Below the pieces are notes generated by a model. That model saw only the letters and a list, made by a program, of their open reading frames with translations. It was not told the origin of the DNA and ran no database searches. This document shows positions 1 through 5,085 of a stretch of 7,136 bases of DNA, one piece after another. Made by a program: the position numbers and the translations under genes. The stretch spans positions 1 to 7,136 of the forward strand of contig JBMOGW010000186.1 in the NCBI GenBank assembly GCA_049318165.1, given 5' to 3'. This DNA comes from UBA668 sp049318165. GTDB lineage: Bacteria > Actinomycetota > Acidimicrobiia > Acidimicrobiales > Ilumatobacteraceae. Within the stretch, counting starts at the first letter, position 1. Each line of letters opens with the position of its first letter.

Positions 1-218
1 GTGTCCATGTCGGTGAGGAAGCACAGCGTCTTCGCCACGTCGGCGAGCGTCGCCCCCATCGAGGCCAGCTGACCCTTCAGGTTCTCGACCGCCTGCGCGG
101 TCTGCGCTGCCACGCCACCGGGCACGAGTGCGCCGTCCTTGAGGCCGAGCTGGCCGCTGACGATGATCCAGTCGCCGGCGCGCACGGCCGGCGTGTAGGG
201 CCCGAGGGGTTTGGTCAT
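1..218 (-). CDS. RidA (YjgF/YER057c/UK114) family protein, N-terminal part, cut by window edge
   Basis: The first 72 residues are visible; the C-terminus lies beyond base 1. The start reads MTKPLGPYTPAVRAGDWIIV and is followed by SGQLGL, an AxQTxQAxENL helix and a DVAKTLCFLTDMD strand. These are the hallmarks of the RidA fold (GPYSxAV, SGQ, QTxxxxxNL, vxkxxvFLxDM). RidA proteins are small trimers; the best-studied members hydrolyse reactive enamine/imine intermediates such as 2-aminoacrylate to ketoacids and ammonia. The arginine that binds the substrate carboxylate in true RidA lies in the missing part, so the subgroup cannot be decided. The ATG (218-216) overlaps the TGA of the upstream molybdo-hydroxylase-like gene as ATGA, with no separate ribosome site, so translation is probably coupled. 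It is the last visible gene of the minus-strand operon. Family call is firm; exact substrate unknown. Confidence 0.9.
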   Translation of the reverse strand, partial: MTKPLGPYTPAVRAGDWIIVSGQLGLKDGALVPGGVAAQTAQAVENLKGQLASMGATLADVAKTLCFLTDMD

Positions 219-1741
219 GCGCGCATCGTAGGCCAGCGCGGCGCACACCCGCTCGCCCGCCACGCGGCGAGGGCGACTGCGGCGAACACGGCATCGGATC
301 CGTTGCGCCGACGGCCGTCGGTGTTGCGCACCGTCACCTCCACTCGCGGCATGTCGACCGCGCGCAGGATGCCGAAGCTGCGAATGGTGAGGTCGAGCGG
401 TTCGCCCGCCTCGTCGACCGCGATGCCCTCGCTACGCACCCACCCCAGGGCCATGTGCGCGGCGCCGATGCAGTAGCTGCGCAACACCACCGGGTCTCCC
501 TCGGGCCCGCACTCGACCTGCACGCGCACCGTGCCGTCGTCGTCGATCGACGCCTGTGCTCGCCCGCCGCCCGGCGCGGTGATCCAGCCGTCGTCCGGCG
601 CGAGCAGCACCGCGGCCTCTGCCCAGCCGGCCGCACGCAGTTCGGCCGATGTCGGCGGGCCGGCGACGTCGACCTCTTCCACCACCAGGCCAGGCGCCAC
701 CGAGCGGATGGCCTCGGCGATGCCAGCAGTGCGCGCGACGCGCACGACACCGGTGCCGTCGGCGCGCACCCCTGCCGCGATGGGAGGACGCTTCGGCCCG
801 AGCCGCACCACGTCCTCGCGGGACAACACGGCGAGCACGGTGCGGCCGTGCTTGTCGGCCAGCCGTCGCGCCGCCTCGGCCACCGGGCTCGCGCCCTTGC
901 CGCCGAATGCGCCACCATTGCCCGCAGGGCCCACCGGGTCGCCGCCCGGCTCGCACCAGGCGGCGTCGGGCTCGAGGTATGCCGGCTCCACCCACGTCGT
1001 CTGCAGCGTGCGAACCCAGTCACCGTCGGGCAGGTCGATCGGCCAGCGCAGCGGCTCGGTGGTACGCCGACCCTGCACCTTGCCGCTCGCGAGGCGCGCC
1101 TCGGTCAGCGTCTCGGCCACCGCCCAACCACCCGAGGCGTCGCGCACGGCGATCAGCGCGTCGGGTGGCGCAGTATCTGCCGCGAACCCGCCGTCGCCGA
1201 GCGCCACAGCCGGCGACACGGTCTGCGGCACGCCGGCTTCCATCTCGGCACGCACCGCCGCCGGATCGGCGTGCCGGCCCCAGCCGACCGGTGGTCGCGG
1301 CGGCGCGAGCGCTGCCTCGACGACGGTCTGCCAGCCCGTGCAGCGGCACAGATGGGCGAGCAAGGCCTGCCGCACCGAGGCATCCGTGCGCCGGTCCTCG
1401 GGGATCGCCGCGAGTCGCATGATGATGCCGGGCGTGCAGAAGCCGCACTGGCTGCCGCCTGCGTCGCACAGTCGGCCCGCCCAGTCGGCGGCGATCTCGG
1501 GAATGCCCTCGAGCGTCGTCACCACTCGGCCGGCCACTCGCGCCACGGGCGTCACGCACGCCACGCGCGGCTGGCCATCCACCCACACGGTGCAGCAGCC
1601 ACACTGGCCCTGCGGGCTGCAGCCGTCCTTGGCGGACCGCACGCCCAGCGCACGCAACGCCTCGAGCAATGTCGCGCCGCCCGGCGCCACCGGCGCCGTC
1701 ACCTCCCGACCGTCGAGGGTGAACGTCGTCTCGTCGGTCAC
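215..1741 (-). CDS. [2Fe-2S] subunit fused to a shortened xanthine dehydrogenase/aldehyde oxidase-type molybdopterin domain
   Basis: A 508-residue protein. Residues 1-145 are a complete iron-sulfur subunit of the molybdenum hydroxylase family. A plant-type cluster uses C41, C47, C50 and C62. An all-helical second-cluster domain follows, with CGFC at 99-102 and CRC at 132-134. Residues 180-490 resemble the molybdenum subunit in condensed form: LEPDAAW (257-263, like MEPHAA), GGAFGGK (276-282, like GGGFGGK), SREDV (307-311), a RGFG-like stretch near 366-380, an IGAAHMALG helix (425-433), SFGILRAVDMP (455-465), and a final GSDAVFAAVALA (481-492). Normal subunits are about 750 residues; here about 350 remain. 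The catalytic Glu of GEPP appears replaced by Ser482. GTG 1741 was chosen because it overlaps the upstream TGA (GTGA) and begins the conserved Fe-S domain; in-frame sequence further upstream shows no homology. No FAD subunit is seen. Electron transfer is plausible; hydroxylase activity is doubtful. Confidence 0.85.
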   Translation of the reverse strand: MTDETTFTLDGREVTAPVAPGGATLLEALRALGVRSAKDGCSPQGQCGCCTVWVDGQPRVACVTPVARVAGRVVTTLEGIPEIAADWAGRLCDAGGSQCGFCTPGIIMRLAAIPEDRRTDASVRQALLAHLCRCTGWQTVVEAALAPPRPPVGWGRHADPAAVRAEMEAGVPQTVSPAVALGDGGFAADTAPPDALIAVRDASGGWAVAETLTEARLASGKVQGRRTTEPLRWPIDLPDGDWVRTLQTTWVEPAYLEPDAAWCEPGGDPVGPAGNGGAFGGKGASPVAEAARRLADKHGRTVLAVLSREDVVRLGPKRPPIAAGVRADGTGVVRVARTAGIAEAIRSVAPGLVVEEVDVAGPPTSAELRAAGWAEAAVLLAPDDGWITAPGGGRAQASIDDDGTVRVQVECGPEGDPVVLRSYCIGAAHMALGWVRSEGIAVDEAGEPLDLTIRSFGILRAVDMPRVEVTVRNTDGRRRNGSDAVFAAVALAAWRASGCAPRWPTMRA

Positions 1742-2463
1742 TCCGCGTCGTACCCGTCGCGCAGTGCCTCGGCGAGCCGCTGAAACTTCTCCCACTGGCC
1801 GTTCGCGAGCAGCCGGGCCTGCTGCGGCCACGACGTCGGGTCGTGCACCTGGTACTTCGGGCCGGCCTCGGCGAGCATCGACCGCAGCACCGAGATGTCG
1901 GCGTTGGCCATGCTCCACCACGTCGTGATGCCGCGGTTGATGCACAGGTGGGCGATGGCCGGGCCGATGCCCTCGACGACCGTCAGGTCGTTCATCCGCA
2001 CCGGGGCACCGAGCACGCGGGCTGCCTCGCCGAGGTCCGGCTCGGGCGGGGCGGCTGCCACGACATGCGAGTCGACGATGGCCTGCAGATCGCGGTTCTT
2101 CGCCTCGCTGTTCCACAGCCGCACGCGCAGTTCACCGATCCAATGCTGCGCCTCGGCCACACGGCGGGTGAGCTCGTCGCGCTCGGCGACCACGGACGGG
2201 TCGGGCACCACGACCGCCTGTGGCTGCGGCAACGGCATCACCGAATGCTGCAGCTCCAACTGCTGCAGCGCACGGTCACGATCGCCGAGGGCGGTCTCGA
2301 GATCCGAGACGCGAGCACGCAGTTGCTCGGCGTCCGCGGCGGCCGCCGACGATGCCTCGCCCTTGCGCGCCACGCCGACGGCGCGCAGCAACCACCCGAT
2401 CACACCGCCGACGAGCGCGGCGAGCACCAGCCAGACGGCCCAGATGCTCAGGGTGTACAGCAC
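1738..2463 (-). CDS. Membrane-anchored coiled-coil protein with C-terminal helix-hairpin-helix domain
   Basis: 241 residues. An N-terminal membrane segment (about residues 5-28, IWAVWLVLAALVGGVIGWLL) is followed by a basic stop, which suggests a cytoplasmic C-terminus. Then come an Ala/Glu/Arg/Gln-rich heptad region (about 40-72), a Pro/Val linker (77-90) and a second helical stretch (92-133). The C-terminal domain (157-232) carries NDLTVVEGIGPAIAHLCINRG, the helix-hairpin-helix signature of proteins annotated as predicted flap endonuclease-1-like or DUF4332-like. These domains usually bind DNA or protein; no nuclease active site is seen here. GTG is the start, with GAGGAG 7 nt upstream. The stop codon overlaps the GTG of the Fe-S/molybdenum fusion gene. 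It lies 39 bp after the OmpA-type gene, so the two are probably co-transcribed. Its role is unknown; an envelope or scaffold function is inference from the neighbour. Confidence 0.82.
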   Translation of the reverse strand: MLYTLSIWAVWLVLAALVGGVIGWLLRAVGVARKGEASSAAAADAEQLRARVSDLETALGDRDRALQQLELQHSVMPLPQPQAVVVPDPSVVAERDELTRRVAEAQHWIGELRVRLWNSEAKNRDLQAIVDSHVVAAAPPEPDLGEAARVLGAPVRMNDLTVVEGIGPAIAHLCINRGITTWWSMANADISVLRSMLAEAGPKYQVHDPTSWPQQARLLANGQWEKFQRLAEALRDGYDAE

Positions 2464-2470
2464 GTGTGGT

Positions 2471-2476
2471 CTCCTC
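2471..2476 (-). promoter_or_regulatory. Ribosome binding site of the helix-hairpin-helix gene
   Basis: GAGGAG on the minus strand, with a 7-nt spacer before the GTG at 2463. It fixes this GTG as the start and shows that the organism uses Shine-Dalgarno sites inside operons. Confidence 0.7.
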
Positions 2477-2502
2477 GTCCTCGTCTCACTGCGGCACGCC
2501 GA

Positions 2503-3699
2503 TCACCGCAGCGTGACGCCGAACACCACGCGACGGCTCTGGTCGGCGAGCTCGACCCCATTCTCGTCGGTGATGAGCTGAGTTTCACCAAATCCGCGGA
2601 AGGTCACGTCGTCCGCCGGTACTCCGAGCCGCACCAGTTCGGCGGCGACGGCCTGCGCGCGACGCTCGCTGAGCGTCAGGTTGCGACCTGGGTCGCCCTC
2701 GCTGTCGGTGTGGCCCTGCACCTCGATCGCGACCCCTGCGAAGCGCTTGGCGATGCCGGCCAGGCGCTGCATCTCGGGCGCGGCCTCCGGCCCGAGGGTG
2801 ATCTGCCCGCGGCCGAACGGCAGCGGCTGCGCCGTGACGATCTCGTTCATCGCGTCCTGCACGACCGCCGCATCGGCGGCCGACGCGGTGGGCCGCTCCG
2901 CCAGCGCCGGGGTGATGCCGGCTGCCCGTGCTGCGTCCGCGAACGGCCTCGCGGCCACCTCGTCCACATAGGTTCCGCCCGCGAAGAGGGCGGTGGCATC
3001 CCAGCCCACGTCGGCCGACGCCATCGGCAGGACCATCGCACCGATCAACGTCGCAAGGCTCGACACATCGGCCTCGTCGAGTGTCGACGCCTCGTCGATG
3101 CGCAGGTCGTCGACGACGTTGGAGCCGTCGACGACGGCCGTCGAAGCCGCGAGCAGTGCGTCGCGTTGCTCGGCGCTGGCCACCGTTCCGCGCAGGGTGA
3201 TCACGCCGTCGGCGACCGATGCTCGCAGGGACGGCTCGGCGGCTGGGGAGGTGCTCGGCGGTGTCGTGGACGCCACGGTGCTGGAGGGTGCCGTCGTGGT
3301 GCTGGGGCTCGCCGTGGTGGCAGGAGCCGTCGACGACGCCCCGGTGCTCGGTGGGGGTGCCGTGGTCGAGGGCGCGAGGCCGTTCTCGCACACCGAGTCC
3401 ACCGACACCGAGCGCACGCCCTGCACCGCTTCCACCACGGCCACGGCGGCGTCGACGTCGTCGATCCGGTCGGCACACAGCAAGCGACCGTCCTGGAACG
3501 TGAAGTCGAGGTGCGCCGCGATGCCGCGTTCGTCCAGCGCGCGCTCGCCGTCGTCCTTCAGGCTGCGCTCCATGAACGGCTTCGACACCACGATGCCGAC
3601 GACGAAGATCGCTGCCAGCACGCCAAGGCCCTGCAGCAGGACCGCGCGCCGGGTCAGGTGGTGACCTCCGGGTCGTGCGGGATCCGAGCGGTTGGCCAT
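2503..3699 (-). CDS. OmpA-family envelope protein with BON-like domains (ArfA/OmpATb-like)
   Basis: 398 residues. A short cytoplasmic head with twin Arg (17-18) leads to one membrane helix (about 19-39). A first BON-like domain (45-104) contains two Cys (75, 104) that could form a disulfide. A Ser/Thr/Pro/Ala linker (109-154) follows, then a second BON-like domain (156-205) with GVITLRGTV, then a further alpha/beta region (210-290). The C-terminal OmpA domain (295-398) has GHTDSEGDPGRN and LTLSERRA. D332 and R347 are 15 residues apart, as are the diaminopimelate-binding Asp and Arg of peptidoglycan-binding OmpA domains. The layout matches mycobacterial ArfA/OmpATb, an inner-membrane-anchored protein reaching the cell wall. 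No barrel is present, so it is probably not a classical porin. It is the first gene of the minus-strand operon. No clear Shine-Dalgarno site precedes the ATG; an AAGACT hexamer 8 nt upstream is a weak -10 candidate for leaderless expression. Confidence 0.88.
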   Translation of the reverse strand: MANRSDPARPGGHHLTRRAVLLQGLGVLAAIFVVGIVVSKPFMERSLKDDGERALDERGIAAHLDFTFQDGRLLCADRIDDVDAAVAVVEAVQGVRSVSVDSVCENGLAPSTTAPPPSTGASSTAPATTASPSTTTAPSSTVASTTPPSTSPAAEPSLRASVADGVITLRGTVASAEQRDALLAASTAVVDGSNVVDDLRIDEASTLDEADVSSLATLIGAMVLPMASADVGWDATALFAGGTYVDEVAARPFADAARAAGITPALAERPTASAADAAVVQDAMNEIVTAQPLPFGRGQITLGPEAAPEMQRLAGIAKRFAGVAIEVQGHTDSEGDPGRNLTLSERRAQAVAAELVRLGVPADDVTFRGFGETQLITDENGVELADQSRRVVFGVTLR

Positions 3700-3742
3700 C
3701 GGCGAAGAGTCTTGACGCTGCCGCGCCGGCGAGCAAGGACAC

Positions 3743-3748
3743 TACGGT
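3743..3748 (+). promoter_or_regulatory. Putative -10 box (TACGGT) of the lipoprotein gene, leaderless arrangement
   Basis: TACGGT fits TAnnnT, the actinobacterial -10 core, and lies exactly 7 nt before the ATG at 3756. That would put the transcription start at or next to the start codon. The spacer GGGGGCG is a poor Shine-Dalgarno match, so a leaderless mRNA is favoured. No convincing -35 is seen at 16-18 bp. Confidence 0.5.
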
Positions 3749-3755
3749 GGGGGCG

Positions 3756-4676
3756 ATGGCTCCCACACGACGCGAGTTCCTCCTCGCGGCCGGCAGCGTG
3801 GTGCTGCTGGTCGCATGCGGCAGTGACAACGGTGCTGCCGGCACCGACCCGACCTCGGGCGGCGCCGCCACCGACGGCACGGGTGGCACCGGCACGTCGA
3901 CGGCCGACACGAGCGCCCCCGAGGGCTTCGGCGTCGTGCAGCGCTTCCCCAACACGCCCCTGTTCACGCCCGGCGAGGCTCGCCTGCCGGTGTCGCTGAT
4001 CGACGAAAAGGGCACCATCACCTCGTCCGGGCCGCCGACGATCGACGGGCGCATCTTCACCGAGGACGGGACGGCCGTCACCGACTTCGTGGCCACCCGG
4101 CGGCAGGAGGGCATCTCGCCGGCGTACTGGGAGGTGCGCGTCGAACTGAAGGACCCTGGGACCTACGTGTTGCGTCTCGCGGGCGACGACGGCAACGGGG
4201 CCTCGTTCCAGATCGTCACCCCCGAACAGGTGGCCAGCCCGGTCACCGGCACGGCGATGCCGCCGTTCGACACGCCGACGGTGGACGACCACCGTGGCGT
4301 CGAGCCGTACTGCTCGCTGACACCCGACCCGTGCCCGCTGCACGACGTGACGCTCACCGACGCGCTCGCCTCGGGCAAGCCGGTGATCTACATGGTCGGC
4401 ACGCCGGCGCACTGCCAGACCGGCACGTGCGCACCGGGACTCGAGTTCCTGGTGGCCGAGCACGAACGGCTGGGCGACCAGGTGATGATGGTGCACGCCG
4501 ACGTGTACGCCGACGACAAGGCATCGAAGGTGGCACCCGCCGTGACGGCGCTGAAGGTCGACTACGAGCCGGTCATCTACTTCATCGACACGACGGGCAC
4601 GATCGTCGACCGTCTCGACGGCGTCTGGGACGCCGGCGAGCTCCGCGAGCGCCTCGACCTCTTCGTGAAGCGGTGA
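3756..4676 (+). CDS. Tat-exported lipoprotein with C-terminal thioredoxin-like domain
   Basis: 306 residues. The N-terminus MAPTRREFLLAAGSVVLLVA then C21 combines a twin-arginine motif (RREFL, 5-9) with a lipobox (LVAC, 18-21). It should therefore be folded before export and lipid-anchored on the outer face of the membrane. A Gly/Thr/Ala linker (22-55) follows, then a beta-rich Ig-like region (58-155) with YWEVRVELKDPGTYVLRLAG, then a thioredoxin-like fold (about 180-306). The usual CxxC region reads HCQTGTC (C220, C225; C-x4-C), and a cis-Pro-type EPVIYFID follows (271-278). C186 and C193 may pair. This resembles SCO/TlpA-type periplasmic redox or metal-handling proteins; the substrate cannot be read. 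The start was set at 3756 because it places the Tat motif at the N-terminus; the frame is open upstream but overlaps the divergent gene. Its 3' end is one base from erpA, convergent. Confidence 0.85.
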   Translation: MAPTRREFLLAAGSVVLLVACGSDNGAAGTDPTSGGAATDGTGGTGTSTADTSAPEGFGVVQRFPNTPLFTPGEARLPVSLIDEKGTITSSGPPTIDGRIFTEDGTAVTDFVATRRQEGISPAYWEVRVELKDPGTYVLRLAGDDGNGASFQIVTPEQVASPVTGTAMPPFDTPTVDDHRGVEPYCSLTPDPCPLHDVTLTDALASGKPVIYMVGTPAHCQTGTCAPGLEFLVAEHERLGDQVMMVHADVYADDKASKVAPAVTALKVDYEPVIYFIDTTGTIVDRLDGVWDAGELRERLDLFVKR

Positions 4677-4677
4677 C

Positions 4678-5010
4678 TCAGCTGAAGGAGTTGCCGCAGC
4701 CGCAGGTGCGGGTGGCATTGGGGTTCGTGATGGCGAACCCGGCGGCGTTGAGGCCGTCCTTGTAGTCCAGCGTGGCACCCTCGAGCAGCTGGGCCGAGGC
4801 CGGATCGACCACGACGCGCACCGTGGCGTCGTCCGAGCCGTAGGCGGCCTGGTGGTCGTCCTGGGCGACGTCGCCGTCGAAGAACATCTCGTAGGAGAAG
4901 CCGCTGCAGCCGCCGGGGCGGACTGCGACGCGCAGTGCCAGGTCGCTCGCGCCTTCGGCGTCGAGCAGTTCCTTCACCTTGCGGGCGGCGGTGTCGGTGA
5001 GCGTGATCAT
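4678..5010 (-). CDS. erpA: A-type Fe-S cluster carrier, ErpA/IscA (HesB) family
   Basis: 110 residues, the normal size of the family. A-type carriers bind Fe-S clusters as dimers and pass them to apo-proteins. The three ligand cysteines are present: C35 in GGCSGFSYEMFFD, and C103 and C105 in TCGCGNSFS at the C-terminus. The FAITNPNATRTCGCG tail and the LALRVAVRPGG strand fit the ErpA/SufA/IscA fold and look closest to the actinobacterial single-copy carrier usually named ErpA; the choice between ErpA and IscA is by resemblance only. The ATG is fixed by AGGAGG 7 nt upstream. The gene is divergent from mrp, another Fe-S cluster carrier, across 75 bp, which suggests shared control. It is convergent with the thioredoxin-like lipoprotein gene, with one base between the stops, so no terminator fits in the gap. 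Confidence 0.93.
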   Translation of the reverse strand: MITLTDTAARKVKELLDAEGASDLALRVAVRPGGCSGFSYEMFFDGDVAQDDHQAAYGSDDATVRVVVDPASAQLLEGATLDYKDGLNAAGFAITNPNATRTCGCGNSFS

Positions 5011-5017
5011 CGAGATC

Positions 5018-5023
5018 CCTCCT
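5018..5023 (-). promoter_or_regulatory. Strong ribosome binding site of erpA
   Basis: A perfect AGGAGG on the minus strand, 7 nt before the ATG at 5010. It contrasts with the divergent mrp, which has no Shine-Dalgarno site. Confidence 0.8.
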
Positions 5024-5052
5024 GGAACCAATCGAACGAGCTTCGGACGGGC

Positions 5053-5058
5053 AGTGTA
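5053..5058 (-). promoter_or_regulatory. Candidate -10 box (TACACT) of erpA
   Basis: TACACT on the minus strand fits TAnnnT and would start transcription near 5045, giving a leader of about 35 nt that contains the AGGAGG site. The -35 region 17 bp upstream (TCAATG) is weak. It lies back to back with the mrp -10 box in the same 75-bp gap. Confidence 0.35.
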
Positions 5059-5072
5059 CCCAGGAATTACCG

Positions 5073-5078
5073 TAGCAT
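5073..5078 (+). promoter_or_regulatory. Putative -10 box (TAGCAT) of mrp, leaderless arrangement
   Basis: TAGCAT fits TAnnnT and sits exactly 7 nt before GTG 5086, so the mRNA would begin at or beside the start codon. No Shine-Dalgarno sequence precedes this GTG. No clear -35 is present. Confidence 0.5.
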
Positions 5079-5085
5079 TGACTTC

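Noticed and set aside
215..900. The shortened molybdenum domain as a decaying pseudogene
   Set aside because: There is no stop or frameshift over 1.5 kb, late family motifs such as SFGILRAVDMP remain in frame, and both ends overlap neighbouring genes precisely. Decay is not excluded but is less likely.
1742..2116. In-frame extension upstream of GTG 1741 (minus strand) for the Fe-S/molybdenum fusion
   Set aside because: The extra residues look like out-of-frame translation of the HhH gene, and the conserved Fe-S domain begins right after GTG 1741, which has the GTGA overlap.
2489..2511. Hairpin CTGCGG/CCGCAG around the OmpA gene stop as a terminator
   Set aside because: The stem is only 6 bp with an 11-nt loop and no T tract follows; such short repeats are frequent at this GC content.
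3217..3375. Repetitive-looking DNA in the OmpA gene as a repeat array
   Set aside because: It encodes the Ser/Thr/Pro/Ala linker; units are irregular and explained by low-complexity protein.
3712..3717. TTGACG as a perfect-looking -35 box for the lipoprotein gene
   Set aside because: It lies 25 bp from the TACGGT -10 candidate, too far for a normal promoter; no -10 is found at 16-18 bp.
3675..3755. An earlier ATG start for the lipoprotein gene
   Set aside because: It would bury the Tat motif and lipobox 27 residues inside the protein and overlap the divergent OmpA gene.
1843..3999. Very long open frames on the strand opposite or in other frames to real genes, here and at 2585-4114, 455-1783 and 4852-5085
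   Set aside because: They are rich in Arg, His, Ala and Gly, match no family, and cover genes with clear domains. They reflect the GC-rich third codon positions.
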